A DNA stretch of 64,000 nucleotides from Flavobacteriales bacterium (GCA_016777325.1 JADHRQ010000005.1:1-64000); one strand, 5' to 3'; counted from the stretch's first letter, positions 29,311 to 38,360 are shown. Numbers and translations: made by a program. The notes: a model not told the origin generated them from the sequence alone.

Positions 29311-29632
29311 ATTGATCTGAAATTCTCTTTTCAAATTCAACACAAAAATCTTCAATCAAGTTTACTAAGTTTTCTTCACCTGTGGCCTTAAATATAGATT
29401 GTTTCATTGATAAAAAAGTTTGAAGAGTAAAAGTTTTCATTTCATCAACAGGCATTTCTTTTGTCCAAAGATCCATTTTTAAAGTCTCTTTTTTTTTACT
29501 ATCCCAAAAAGAGAGAAGCATAGCTTTTGAAGACTCGTCTAACATACCACCATCTGGAGCTGACCATGAAATTTGTTCAGGTATATTATTGTCATCCAAT
29601 TTCACCTTAATTGTTATTTCTGTTTCTTTCAT
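29303..29632 (-). CDS. gldC: GldC, gliding-motility-associated protein
   Basis: This 109-residue cytoplasmic protein with no signal peptide resembles flavobacterial GldC along its length: an N-terminal strand pair (TEITIKVKLDDNNIPEQISW), the SAPDGGM segment, and the conserved block LWTKEMPVDEMKTF at ~58-71. In Flavobacterium johnsoniae gldC is not strictly essential for gliding but improves it. Its biochemical function is unknown. gldB, which neighbours gldC in F. johnsoniae, is not present here: the next gene is nadE on the other strand, only 52 bp away. This suggests GldC has a role independent of gliding. Confidence 0.85.
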   Translation of the reverse strand: MKETEITIKVKLDDNNIPEQISWSAPDGGMLDESSKAMLLSFWDSKKKETLKMDLWTKEMPVDEMKTFTLQTFLSMKQSIFKATGEENLVNLIEDFCVEFEKRISDQSK

Positions 29633-29649
29633 TTAACTTTTTTAAACAC

Positions 29650-29657
29650 TAGATTTG
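29650..29657 (+). promoter_or_regulatory. -7 promoter box (TAGATTTG) for nadE
   Basis: The octamer matches TAnnTTTG on the + strand, 27 bp upstream of the nadE ATG at 29685. Only two bases separate it from the opposite-facing gldC box, and no -33 TTG is visible for either. Confidence 0.55.
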
Positions 29658-29659
29658 TA

Positions 29660-29667
29660 CAAATATA
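29660..29667 (-). promoter_or_regulatory. -7 promoter box (TATATTTG) for gldC
   Basis: This is an exact - strand TAnnTTTG match, 27 bp upstream of the gldC ATG. Together with the nadE box it makes the near-palindrome TAGATTTGTACAAATATA (29650-29667), so the two promoters probably exclude each other. Confidence 0.6.
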
Positions 29668-29684
29668 AAATTTAATATTAGTTG

Positions 29685-30470
29685 ATGAAATATCCTGAAA
29701 AAGTTTCAAAACATATAGTTGGTTGGATAGATAATTATCTTAATAAAAGTAAAATGAAAGGCTTTGTAGTTGGTGTTTCTGGAGGAATAGACTCAGCATT
29801 GACATCAACTCTATGCGCTGAAACTGGAAGGAATGTTCTTTGTATTGAAATGCCTATCAATCAAGGAAAAGATCAAGTTTCAAGATCTAAAAAACATATT
29901 GAATGGCTTAAAAAAAAATACTCAAATGTAGGTTCGATGACGATTAGCTTAGATAAAACTTTTGATTCATTTGTAGATTCTATTCCTAAAGTTAAATCTC
30001 CAGAAAATGAACTAAGTTTAGCTAATACGAGATCTAGATTGCGAATGGTTACATTATATTATTTTTCGGCATTAAAAAAATATATTGTTGTAGGCACAGG
30101 AAACAAGGTTGAAGATTTCGGTATTGGATTCTACACTAAGTATGGAGATGGAGGTGTAGACATAAGCCCAATTGCAGATTTGTTAAAATCTGATGTTTAT
30201 TCTTTGGCTAAATTTTATAATATCAATGATGAAATTATAGAAGCAATACCAACTGACGGACTTTGGAATGATAATAGAAACGATGAAGATCAAATTGGAG
30301 CTTCATATGAAGAACTTGAAAAATCAATGGAATTAGCTAACAAATTAGATTATGAACTATCAAAGAGAGAAAATGAAGTTTTAAAAATTTATAAAACATT
30401 AAACTCTTTAAACAGACATAAAATGCTGCCAATACCAGTTTGTAAGATTCCAAAGGATTATCTTAGATAA
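29685..30470 (+). CDS. nadE: Ammonia-dependent NAD+ synthetase
   Basis: NadE amidates deamido-NAD with ammonia and ATP in the last step of NAD synthesis. The ~261-residue protein has the PP-loop GVSGGIDSALTSTLC (~residue 31) and conserved ANTRSRLRMVTLYY, GTGNKVEDFGIGFYTKYGDG (two adjoining blocks) and DISPIADLLKSDVY. No glutaminase domain is present, so it is the ammonia-using form, as common in Bacteroidota. The frame opens at a TTG (29682), but ATG at 29685 gives the better start. A response regulator follows one base after the stop. Confidence 0.95.
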   Translation: MKYPEKVSKHIVGWIDNYLNKSKMKGFVVGVSGGIDSALTSTLCAETGRNVLCIEMPINQGKDQVSRSKKHIEWLKKKYSNVGSMTISLDKTFDSFVDSIPKVKSPENELSLANTRSRLRMVTLYYFSALKKYIVVGTGNKVEDFGIGFYTKYGDGGVDISPIADLLKSDVYSLAKFYNINDEIIEAIPTDGLWNDNRNDEDQIGASYEELEKSMELANKLDYELSKRENEVLKIYKTLNSLNRHKMLPIPVCKIPKDYLR

Positions 30471-30471
30471 A

Positions 30472-31116
30472 TTGAAAAAGTTAAAAATCTTAATTATTGA
30501 CTCAAATCCAATTATTAATATTGGGTTTAAATCTATATTTAAAAACTCAGTAATGTTTGAGGTATCTGCATATTCCAATAACAAAAATGAAATTAATGAG
30601 ATAATGAATCAACAAGAAATTGATCTAGTTATATCTGAAATTAATTATAAAGATGGAAATGTAAAAGATGTTTTAAAATTACTCAAGAAAAAAGAGATTA
30701 ACGTCCCTTTAGTAATATTTACTTCTGAATCAAATAAAAATAAATCTGTTGACCTATTGAAATTTGGAGCTTCAGGATTTATTACAAAAAATTTAAGAAA
30801 AAAAACAATAAAAGATGTTATTCAAGATGTTGCTTTGACAAAATATGAATCAAAAAATTTAGATAAGTTCACAAGACTTAAGAACAGATTTAGCTATGAT
30901 TATAATACAGAAAAATTAAATAGTCTTTCAAAACGTGAACTAGAAGTTTTAAATTTATTCTTAAGAGGAAAAAGAAATATTGAAATTTCTGAAAAATTAA
31001 ATATTAATCAAAAAACAGTAAATACTTATATAACAAGAATTATGAAAAAGCTGGAGGTTAATTCGAAAACTGATTTGTACTTACTGGCAAGGAAACACAT
31101 TAAACAACCCTATTAA
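30472..31116 (+). CDS. LuxR/NarL-type response regulator with an atypical receiver domain
   Basis: This is a 214-residue putative DNA-binding regulator. The receiver domain (~1-120) has Asp10, but the paired acid next to it is Ser11. The phosphoacceptor position carries Glu56 (VISEINYKDG) instead of Asp. The conserved Thr85 (VIFTSE) and Lys107 (GFITKN) are retained. The C-terminal LuxR helix-turn-helix (~148-205, SKRELEVLNLFLRGK and NQKTVNTYITRIMKKLEV) is intact. It probably works without normal phosphorylation, possibly constitutively. It starts (TTG) one base after nadE, and its stop overlaps that of dnaG by 17 bp. No partner kinase is nearby. Confidence 0.85.
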   Translation: MKKLKILIIDSNPIINIGFKSIFKNSVMFEVSAYSNNKNEINEIMNQQEIDLVISEINYKDGNVKDVLKLLKKKEINVPLVIFTSESNKNKSVDLLKFGASGFITKNLRKKTIKDVIQDVALTKYESKNLDKFTRLKNRFSYDYNTEKLNSLSKRELEVLNLFLRGKRNIEISEKLNINQKTVNTYITRIMKKLEVNSKTDLYLLARKHIKQPY

Positions 31117-33031
31117 GTTTGGCTGAAAGTACTTTTTTAAGCTTATAATAGCTCATTACTTGTTCTAAAATATCTTTTTTATTGTCTTCTTTTTGAAACC
31201 CCTGCAGCTCAATAATTTTTTTATCGATTAAAAATCTTCTCATATTTAATATTGTTTCATTTACAAGTTGACTTAATTCACTGCCAATTTTTTTAACATA
31301 AATATTTTTTCTTTCCCAATCGTGTAATTGATACTTCTCATCATTGATTAAAATGTCAGATACAATTTTACTAGAACTAGAGTCTAAATCATTTATAAAG
31401 TTCTCAATTGATAGAGTTGTTCCATTATTAAATCCATTTATTAGTTTATTGAAAATATCCTTAAATGGAGAGTGAGTAAATTCTATTTCATCTTGCTGAA
31501 GATCTAGGTATATTTTTTCAAATACTTTAGATCTAATTTCTTTTTTAGTCTCGAGCACCTTTCCATTTTCATCCTTACTAAGTCGCGTATCTTCAAATAA
31601 AATTTCTTCAGCACCATATTTTAGTAGTATACTAATAATCTGTCTTTCAAGTTGATAGATATAACTTGATGTATTCTCGTTTTTAGAGCTTTGAACTTTA
31701 ACAATTTTTTTTCCGTATAATTTTCTAGATGATTTTTTTAATGATTTACTATTCTCAATACTAGCAAAAGATCTGAAAAGTGAAGCTTCATCAATTTTTA
31801 AAATAGATGATAATTTTTTTATATAAATTTCCTGCTTTAATGAGTCTGGAATCAGTGAAATTGATTTAAGAATGTTTTTTATTAAAGCTACTTTTTTATC
31901 TTCATCATTATGAAAGTCAGAATTAATGTCGAGTTTAAAATCAATAAAATCTTTTGATTCTTTTTCAACGTAATCTAACATAAAATCCTTTTTATTTTTT
32001 TTTACAAAACTATCAGGATCTTCTCCATCTGGGAAAGAACAAATTTTAACATTTAAACCTTCTTCTAAGATCATATCAATACTCCTTAATGAGGCTGAAA
32101 GACCAGCCTGATCTCCATCAAATAATATTATAATATTTGAAGTAAGTCTTTTAATTAAAATAATTTGATCTTTAGTAAGAGATGTTCCAGATGAAGCTAA
32201 TACATTTTTAATTCCATGTTCGTGAAGTTGGATTACATCCATATATCCTTCAACTAACAAACAGACATCATCTCTTACTATAAATTGTTTTGATTCATAT
32301 ATCCCATATAATGTCTTACTCTTATTATAAATTTTACTTTCAGGAGAATTAATATACTTCGCTATCTTTTTAGTTGAATCAACTATTCTTCCACCAAAAC
32401 CTACAATTCTTCCTGCTATACTTTTAATTGGGAAAATTATCCTTCCTCTAAACCTGTCAATCTTTTTATCAGCAGTGGATAGTATCAGCCCAGTTTCTTC
32501 AAGAAAATTATCAGAATACCCCTTATTTGAAGCACTCTTATAAAATTCATTCTGCGAATCATGACTATAACCTAAACTAAAATTTTGAATAGTGGACTTG
32601 GATAGCCCTCTATTTATAAGATATTTTTTTATTATATCATTTTTCGAATATATTTCCTCAAAATAAGACAATGCATAGGAGTTTATTATAAATAAAGATT
32701 CTCTTTCGTTTCTTTCTTCAATATTTTCAGCACTTTCTGCAGTTTCAATTATTTCAATATTATATTTATTAGCAAGGTACCTTATAGACTCAGGATAATT
32801 AAACTGTTCATGTTCCATTAAAAATGCAATTACATTTCCTCCTTTACCTGAACTAAAATCTTTCCAAATTTGCTTTGAAGGAGAAACAATGAAACTTGGA
32901 GTTTTTTCATTTGTAAAGGGACTAAGACCTTTAAAATTAGCACCAGTTTTTTTTAGAGCAATGAAGTCAGAAATCACTTCTTCAACTCTAGAAAACTCAA
33001 AAACCTTATCTATTGTATCCTTACTTATCAA
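31100..33031 (-). CDS. dnaG: DNA primase DnaG lacking zinc ligands
   Basis: DnaG makes RNA primers for DNA replication. Domain order in the 643 residues is an N-terminal zinc-domain homologue (~1-95), a TOPRIM catalytic core (~165-350, with RIIFPIKSIAGRIVGFGG, LLVEGYMDV and ILFDGDQAG), and a C-terminal helicase-binding region. The four canonical zinc ligands (C-x2-H ... C-x2-C) are all replaced, by Ser37, Thr40, Asp58 and Ser61, although the surrounding residues are otherwise conserved (NEKTPSF, SGKGGN). I recall the same in other flavobacterial primases. The start is 29 bp after the polyprenyl synthase stop. Confidence 0.95.
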   Translation of the reverse strand: MISKDTIDKVFEFSRVEEVISDFIALKKTGANFKGLSPFTNEKTPSFIVSPSKQIWKDFSSGKGGNVIAFLMEHEQFNYPESIRYLANKYNIEIIETAESAENIEERNERESLFIINSYALSYFEEIYSKNDIIKKYLINRGLSKSTIQNFSLGYSHDSQNEFYKSASNKGYSDNFLEETGLILSTADKKIDRFRGRIIFPIKSIAGRIVGFGGRIVDSTKKIAKYINSPESKIYNKSKTLYGIYESKQFIVRDDVCLLVEGYMDVIQLHEHGIKNVLASSGTSLTKDQIILIKRLTSNIIILFDGDQAGLSASLRSIDMILEEGLNVKICSFPDGEDPDSFVKKNKKDFMLDYVEKESKDFIDFKLDINSDFHNDEDKKVALIKNILKSISLIPDSLKQEIYIKKLSSILKIDEASLFRSFASIENSKSLKKSSRKLYGKKIVKVQSSKNENTSSYIYQLERQIISILLKYGAEEILFEDTRLSKDENGKVLETKKEIRSKVFEKIYLDLQQDEIEFTHSPFKDIFNKLINGFNNGTTLSIENFINDLDSSSSKIVSDILINDEKYQLHDWERKNIYVKKIGSELSQLVNETILNMRRFLIDKKIIELQGFQKEDNKKDILEQVMSYYKLKKVLSAKLNRVV

Positions 33032-33060
33032 TTCAATGTATTTAATGTTAATATAATAAA

Positions 33061-34032
33061 TTAATACTTTCGATCAATTATATAATCCAACAGAATTTTA
33101 ATTGATTCTTTTGACTCATTATCTGGAAATTTTTTGAGTAAATTAATAGCACTATTCTTATACTCAAGCATTTTATTATGGGAATATTCGAAACCTTTGT
33201 ATTTAATTATAAATTCATTAACCAATTTCTTGTCGGCCATAGTGTACTTTTTCTTTTTTAGAATAGCTTTTATTGTTTTTTTATCTTGATAATTTGACTG
33301 TTGAATTGAAAAAATTAATGGCAAAGTGATTTTTTGAGATTTTAAATCTGTCTTTGTGGGTTTGCCAATTCTCTTAGTTGTAAAATCAAAAAGGTCGTCT
33401 TTAATTTGAAATATTATTCCTAAACAATTACCAAAATTTTCAATGTCATTTAAATCTTTATTTCCTGAAGAAATTGAACCTAATTTACAACAACACGAAA
33501 AAAGTGATGCAGTTTTTTTTGATATCAAAAGAATGTAATCTTCTTCACATAAATTAAAATTTTTAGATTTCTGAATCTGAAATAACTCACCTTCAGAAAT
33601 TTCTTTAACTGCTGTTGAAACTTCATTTAATAAGTCATAATCTTTATTTTCAGTTGATAGAAGTAGGGCTTTTGATAAAAAAAAATCTCCAACGAGAACT
33701 GAGATTTTATTCTTCCATAAAGCATTTATTGTAAAAAAACTACGTCTTATGTTACTGTCATCTATTATATCATCATGAATCAATGAAGCAGTATGAATTA
33801 GTTCTACAAGATTAGCAGCTCTGTAGGATTTTTCATTTAAAGATCCTTTTGAAAACATTTTAGCAAAAAGCAAAACAAGAATAGGTCTAATTTGCTTACC
33901 TTTTCTATTAAGAATATAAATTAGGATAAGATCTAAAAGTTTAACTTTTGAAGAAACTGAATTATAGAATTGTTTTTCAAAAATTTTTAATTCTTGAGTA
34001 ATTGGTTTTTTTATTTTTTCCGTGATCTTCAA
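33061..34032 (-). CDS. Long-chain trans-polyprenyl diphosphate synthase
   Basis: This enzyme condenses isopentenyl diphosphate units onto an allylic primer to give the long prenyl tail, in this context probably for menaquinone. The 323-residue protein shows the first aspartate-rich motif LIHDDIIDDSNIRR (~residue 90) and the second, FQIKDDLFDF (~residue 212), plus the GKQIRPILVLLF entry helix. Final chain length cannot be told from the sequence. Family names would be IspB/HepT-like. It lies 7 bp downstream of queA and upstream of dnaG. Confidence 0.92.
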   Translation of the reverse strand: MKITEKIKKPITQELKIFEKQFYNSVSSKVKLLDLILIYILNRKGKQIRPILVLLFAKMFSKGSLNEKSYRAANLVELIHTASLIHDDIIDDSNIRRSFFTINALWKNKISVLVGDFFLSKALLLSTENKDYDLLNEVSTAVKEISEGELFQIQKSKNFNLCEEDYILLISKKTASLFSCCCKLGSISSGNKDLNDIENFGNCLGIIFQIKDDLFDFTTKRIGKPTKTDLKSQKITLPLIFSIQQSNYQDKKTIKAILKKKKYTMADKKLVNEFIIKYKGFEYSHNKMLEYKNSAINLLKKFPDNESKESIKILLDYIIDRKY

Positions 34033-34039
34033 ACCTTAT

Positions 34040-35089
34040 TTAAATAATCATCATTGCATCGCCATATGAAGAAAATTTATATTTCTTTTTCATAGCTTCC
34101 TTGTATGCCTTCATGATAAAATCCTTATCACCAAAAGCCGCAACCATCATTAGTAGTGTTGATTTCGGTGTATGAAAATTAGAAATCATTGAATTAGCAA
34201 TCGAGAAATCAAATGGTGGATATATAAATTTATGAGTCCAACCATTGTAAGGATTTAAAGTACCAAATGATGAAACAGAACTCTCAAGCCCCCTCATTAC
34301 TGTTGTACCAACTGCACATATTTTTTTATTATTTTTTAATGCATTATTAATTATGTCAGCTGATTCTTGTTTAATAATTAGTTCTTCTGAGTCCATCTTA
34401 TGCTTAGAAAGATCCTCAACATCAACAGTGCTGAATGTTCCAAGACCAATATGTAATGTGATTTCTGGAAGAAGCACTCCTTTAATCTCTAATTTTTTTA
34501 GTAAATGTTTTGAAAAATGAAGACCAGCTGTTGGAGCTGCAACAGCTCCTTCATTTTTTGCATAAATTGTTTGAAACCTTTCTTTATCTTGAGGCTCAAC
34601 AGGTCTATCTATATACTTTGGCAAAGGAGTTTCACCAAGTTCCTGTAGTTTAGCCCTAAATTCATCATATGGACCGTCAAAAAGAAACCTTAATGTTCTT
34701 CCTCTTGAAGTAGTATTATCAATAACCTCGGCAACTAAACTTTCATCTTCTCCAAAATACAATTTATTACCAATTCTAATCTTTCTTGCAGGGTCAACTA
34801 GAACATCCCAAAGTCTTTGATCTTGATTAAGTTCTCTTAGGAGAAAAACCTCAATTCTTGCACCAGTTTTTTCTTTATTACCAAATAATCTAGCAGGAAA
34901 AACTTTGGTATTATTTAGAACAACAACATCTCCATCATCAAAAAAATCAATAATATCTTTAAAAACTAAATGCTCTATTGTTTGTTCTTTTCTATTTAAG
35001 AGCATTAGCTTACATTCGTCCCTTTCGTCCGAAGGATATTGAGCAATATATTTATCAGGTAATTTATATTCAAAGCTAGATAATTTCAT
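34040..35089 (-). CDS. queA: S-adenosylmethionine:tRNA ribosyltransferase-isomerase
   Basis: QueA transfers and isomerises the ribosyl moiety of SAM onto 7-aminomethyl-7-deazaguanine in tRNA, giving epoxyqueuosine at the wobble position. The sequence has the family start [19 protein letters not shown], then [28 protein letters not shown], and the C-terminal [20 protein letters not shown]. The open frame extends to a TTG at 35110, but this overlaps a -7 box (35108-35115). The ATG at 35089 (or 35092) is therefore preferred, giving ~349 residues. Confidence 0.95.
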   Translation of the reverse strand: MKLSSFEYKLPDKYIAQYPSDERDECKLMLLNRKEQTIEHLVFKDIIDFFDDGDVVVLNNTKVFPARLFGNKEKTGARIEVFLLRELNQDQRLWDVLVDPARKIRIGNKLYFGEDESLVAEVIDNTTSRGRTLRFLFDGPYDEFRAKLQELGETPLPKYIDRPVEPQDKERFQTIYAKNEGAVAAPTAGLHFSKHLLKKLEIKGVLLPEITLHIGLGTFSTVDVEDLSKHKMDSEELIIKQESADIINNALKNNKKICAVGTTVMRGLESSVSSFGTLNPYNGWTHKFIYPPFDFSIANSMISNFHTPKSTLLMMVAAFGDKDFIMKAYKEAMKKKYKFSSYGDAMMII

Positions 35090-35107
35090 CATAAAATATT
35101 TGGTGAG

Positions 35108-35139
35108 CAAATATAACCTTCTGAAACCCCGAAAGTCAA
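35108..35139 (-). promoter_or_regulatory. Promoter of queA-polyprenyl synthase-dnaG (TTG-N21-TATATTTG)
   Basis: The -7 box TATATTTG is at 35108-35115 and a -33 TTG at 35137-35139 on the - strand, spaced 21 bp apart. This fits the Bacteroidota consensus in both elements. It lies in the 62-bp gap between the aroA stop and the queA start and rules out the longer TTG-initiated frame of queA. Confidence 0.75.
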
Positions 35140-35151
35140 GTAATTAGGTAA

Positions 35152-36375
35152 TTATTTTTCAGAAATATTAAACCCCACTGATTTAAGATCATTCCAAAAA
35201 TTTGAATAAGACTTAGATACAACCTCTGGATTATTGATCATTAGTGGATTAATTAAAGATAATGGAGCAAAAGACATAGCCATCCTATGGTCATTATATG
35301 TGTCTATAGTAATGCCTGATTTTAATTTAGAATTATTTTTTAAAGTAATTGATTGATCTGACACTTTAACTCTATCTACATCAAATTTTTGTATCTCTTT
35401 TTTAAGTGCCATTAATCTATCTGTTTCCTTTATTTTTAAGGTATGTAAACCCTTTAAATTACAATCTACACCGAGACCTAGACAAGTAACTATAATAGTT
35501 TGAGCTAAGTCCGGGTTATCCTCAAGATTAATTGAAATGATATCAGGAAGTTTAATATTATTTTTTTTTAAGTGAATTTTATTATCTCTGAAACTTGTTT
35601 CAACACCAAATTTTCTATATATATTTTCAACTCTAGAGTCACCCTGAATACTTTTTTTAAAAAATGTTGAAATAGTTATTTCTGAATGATCAGACAAAGC
35701 GACTAAACTATAAAAATAAGACGCTGAACTCCAATCAGATTCTACAGTTTGATCTAAAATACTATTAGCTACAAAAGGTTTTACAATAATTTTATTTGAC
35801 TGAATAATTACCTCACCTCCTAATCTTTCAATCAATATTTTTGTCATTTTAATATAAGGTAGAGAAGTAATTTTTGTAGATAAATTAATTTTCAATCCAT
35901 CCCTTAAAGAAACACCTAACATCATTAAAGAAGATATGTATTGAGAGCTTACGTTTGCAGGCAAACTGACTAGATTATTGGTTATCAGCTTACCTTTAAG
36001 CTTAATAGGTGGATACCCCTCACTTTCAAGATATTCAATCTCAGCGCCTATATTATTTAAAGCATCAACTAAAATTGAAATAGGTCTTTGTTTCATTCTT
36101 TCAGAACCAGTTAAAATTTTTGAAGAATTGATAAGTGATGAATAATACGAAGTTAAAAATCTCATAGCAGTTCCTGCGTGACCAATATCAATTTTCTCAT
36201 CTTCTGATTTTAAAGCAGAAATCATTGTATTAGTATCATCTGAATCTGATAGGTTAAAAATTTTAAAAAAAGAAGTATATGCCCTTAAAATAAGTAACCT
36301 ATTAGATTCACTTTTAGATCCACTAATTTTTATTTCACCTTTAATGCTTCTTTCTCGTTTTGATATTAAATACAC
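35152..36375 (-). CDS. aroA: 3-phosphoshikimate 1-carboxyvinyltransferase (EPSP synthase)
   Basis: AroA transfers enolpyruvyl from PEP to shikimate-3-phosphate in aromatic amino-acid synthesis. The 407-residue protein has the N-terminal ISGSKSESNRLLILRAY, GHAGTAMRFLTSY (PEP-site loop), GSERMKQRPIS, DWSSASYFYSL, DNPDLAQTI and the C-terminal TIDTYNDHRMAMSFAPL. It overlaps the MazG-like gene by one base at the stop/start junction and belongs to the adk-obg-mazG-aroA run. Confidence 0.95.
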   Translation of the reverse strand: MYLISKRERSIKGEIKISGSKSESNRLLILRAYTSFFKIFNLSDSDDTNTMISALKSEDEKIDIGHAGTAMRFLTSYYSSLINSSKILTGSERMKQRPISILVDALNNIGAEIEYLESEGYPPIKLKGKLITNNLVSLPANVSSQYISSLMMLGVSLRDGLKINLSTKITSLPYIKMTKILIERLGGEVIIQSNKIIVKPFVANSILDQTVESDWSSASYFYSLVALSDHSEITISTFFKKSIQGDSRVENIYRKFGVETSFRDNKIHLKKNNIKLPDIISINLEDNPDLAQTIIVTCLGLGVDCNLKGLHTLKIKETDRLMALKKEIQKFDVDRVKVSDQSITLKNNSKLKSGITIDTYNDHRMAMSFAPLSLINPLMINNPEVVSKSYSNFWNDLKSVGFNISEK

Positions 36376-36701
36376 TATTGAAGTTTAGTATTTGACTTAT
36401 GTCTATTCGAGTCTCGCTCTGTTTTTTTATCTAAATTTAACTGAAATGATCTTTCAAGATCTATTCCAGTTTGATTAGCAAGACAAATTAAAACAAAAAG
36501 TACATCAGATAATTCGTCAGCTAAATTTTCAGTATTATCATCTTTTTTTGAACTTTGCTCACCATATTTTCTTGCTATAATTTTAGCTACCTCACCTACT
36601 TCTTCTGATAAAATTGCCATATTTGTTAATTCATTAAAATATCTCACTCCATGAAGATTTATCCAATCATCAACCTTTTTTTGAGCTTTTTTTAAATCCA
36701 T
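36375..36701 (-). CDS. MazG-like nucleotide pyrophosphohydrolase
   Basis: This is a 108-residue all-alpha NTP-PPase of the single-domain MazG/dUTPase-2 superfamily, likely hydrolysing non-canonical or excess NTPs to NMP and pyrophosphate. The metal-binding pattern is visible: EEVGEVAKIIARK (ExxE-type, ~residues 30-42) and LADELSDVLFVLICLA (ExxD, ~63-78). The C-terminus is polar and probably flexible. Its exact substrate is unknown. It sits 2 bp after obg and overlaps aroA by one base. Confidence 0.88.
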   Translation of the reverse strand: MDLKKAQKKVDDWINLHGVRYFNELTNMAILSEEVGEVAKIIARKYGEQSSKKDDNTENLADELSDVLFVLICLANQTGIDLERSFQLNLDKKTERDSNRHKSNTKLQ

Positions 36702-36703
36702 AA

Positions 36704-37711
36704 TTAGTTATTTTTATTTAGCATTTTCCACAATCCTTCTTTTAGTTCAGAAACTCCGAAAGTATTAATAGATGATATAATAAAAAAAGGAATCGACTTA
36801 AATTCTTTTTTTAAAATTACTTCAAATTCTTTAATCAATTCATCATCCATTAAATCACACTTACTAAAAGCTATCATGAAATCCTTATCAGCCAGTTCAG
36901 AATTATATTTAATAAGTTCCTTTCTTAAAATATTAAAATCCTTTTTAACATCCTTAGAGTCAACAGGAATCATAAAAAGAAGAATAGAATTTCTTTCAAT
37001 ATGTCTTAAAAAATAGTGACCAAGACCTCGCCCCTCACTAGCACCCTCAATTATTCCAGGAATATCTGCCATTATAAATGATCTGTAGTCTGACATAGCT
37101 ACTATGCCTAAATTTGGCTTAAGAGTTGTAAACTCATAATCTGCAATTTTTGGTTTTGCATCTGATAAAACAGATAGTAGAGTTGACTTTCCAGCATTAG
37201 GGTATCCAACAAGACCAACATCAGCTAGGACCTTTAATTCTAGCGTTATTTGAAGTTCCTCTCCTGGAAGACCTGCTTGTGAATATCTTGGAGTTTGATT
37301 TGTTGGAGATTTAAAGTGGAAATTTCCACGACCTCCTTTTCCTCCTTTTAAAAGAATTATTTCTGTTTTTTCTTCATTTACTTCAAAGAAAACATCATCA
37401 GTGTTTGTGTCTTTTATTATAGTTCCTAGAGGAACATCTACAATTACGTCTTCACCACTAATTCCAGATTTTCTTGAACCACCCCCATCTCCTCCATTAC
37501 CTGCTTTAAAATGTTTTTTAAATCTAAAACTTTGAAGTGTCCAGAGATTAGCATTTCCTCTTACAATAATATTTCCTCCATGGCCGCCATCACCCCCATC
37601 AGGGCCTCCCTTGGGTACATATTTTTCTCTTCTCAAGTGAGTAGAGCCTCTGCCACCCTTTCCTGAGCGTATAGTAAGTTTTACATAATCTACAAAGTTG
37701 TCAACAATCAT
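36704..37711 (-). CDS. obg: Obg-family GTPase (ObgE/CgtA)
   Basis: Obg is an essential GTPase of 50S assembly and stress signalling. In the 335 residues, the glycine-rich Obg fold covers ~1-158 ([32 protein letters not shown]). It is followed by the G domain with G1 [12 protein letters not shown] (~residue 166), a Thr-containing switch I in [11 protein letters not shown]3 DIPGIIEGA and G4 SKCD. It ends after the G domain with no long C-terminal extension. It is 6 bp downstream of adk. Confidence 0.96.
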   Translation of the reverse strand: MIVDNFVDYVKLTIRSGKGGRGSTHLRREKYVPKGGPDGGDGGHGGNIIVRGNANLWTLQSFRFKKHFKAGNGGDGGGSRKSGISGEDVIVDVPLGTIIKDTNTDDVFFEVNEEKTEIILLKGGKGGRGNFHFKSPTNQTPRYSQAGLPGEELQITLELKVLADVGLVGYPNAGKSTLLSVLSDAKPKIADYEFTTLKPNLGIVAMSDYRSFIMADIPGIIEGASEGRGLGHYFLRHIERNSILLFMIPVDSKDVKKDFNILRKELIKYNSELADKDFMIAFSKCDLMDDELIKEFEVILKKEFKSIPFFIISSINTFGVSELKEGLWKMLNKNN

Positions 37712-37717
37712 AAAACC

Positions 37718-38293
37718 TTAGATTAAACTATCGATAAGATTAAACAATCTTGAAGTAATATCATCAACAGAACCCTTACCGTCAACTGAATAAAATTTGT
37801 CTTGATTTTTATAAAAATTAATAAGTATTGAAGTCTTATTATTGTACTCATTAAATCTATTCTTAATTTTATCTACATCTTGATCATCAGATCTATTTGT
37901 AATTTTTCCTCTTTCGAGTAATCTTGATATTAACTCATCTTCACTAACATCAAGTGCAATTGTAGCATTTATATTAAGATTTATTGATTCTAAAAAAAAA
38001 TCAAGTGACTCAGCTTGATTTAACGTTCTGGGAAAGCCATCAAAAACATATCCTTTAACATCTTTATTTAACAAAACTTCATTTTCAAGCATTTTAATTG
38101 TAACAGTATCAGGAACTAAATCTCCATTGTCTAAATAAGATTTAGCTTCTAAACCAAGCTTAGTTTTAGTAGTAATATTTTTTCTAAATAAATCTCCAGT
38201 AGAAATATGATATAAATCATATTTATTCTTTAAGAAATCTGCTTGAGTTCCTTTGCCTGAACCTGGTTTTCCAAAAATTATAATGTTAAACAT
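37718..38293 (-). CDS. adk: Adenylate kinase
   Basis: Adk interconverts 2 ADP with ATP and AMP. The ~191-residue protein has the P-loop FGKPGSGKGTQADFL, the AMP-binding ISTGDLFR and GFPRTLNQAESLDFF, and a short lid (GKITNRSDDQ), as in short-type bacterial or mitochondrial-like Adks without a zinc lid. The frame extends to a GTG at 38299, but that overlaps the -7 box at 38299-38306, so the ATG at 38293 is used. That leaves only 5 bp between box and start codon, meaning an almost leaderless mRNA. It heads the adk-obg-mazG-aroA run. Confidence 0.95.
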   Translation of the reverse strand: MFNIIIFGKPGSGKGTQADFLKNKYDLYHISTGDLFRKNITTKTKLGLEAKSYLDNGDLVPDTVTIKMLENEVLLNKDVKGYVFDGFPRTLNQAESLDFFLESINLNINATIALDVSEDELISRLLERGKITNRSDDQDVDKIKNRFNEYNNKTSILINFYKNQDKFYSVDGKGSVDDITSRLFNLIDSLI

Positions 38294-38298
38294 AGGCA

Positions 38299-38306
38299 CA
38301 AATATA
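38299..38306 (-). promoter_or_regulatory. -7 promoter box (TATATTTG) for adk
   Basis: This is an exact TAnnTTTG match on the - strand ending 5 bp before the adk ATG. Transcription would begin at or within a few bases of the start codon. Confidence 0.65.
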
Positions 38307-38348
38307 TTTAAAATGTTTCTTATTCTTTACTGTCTTTAAAGTAATGCT

Positions 38349-38356
38349 TATTTTTG
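38349..38356 (+). promoter_or_regulatory. -7 promoter box (TATTTTTG) for purK
   Basis: The + strand TAnnTTTG match ends 4 bp before the purK ATG at 38361, again implying a leaderless or nearly leaderless transcript. It is divergent from the adk box, with 42 bp between the two. Confidence 0.6.
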
Positions 38357-38360
38357 ATCA

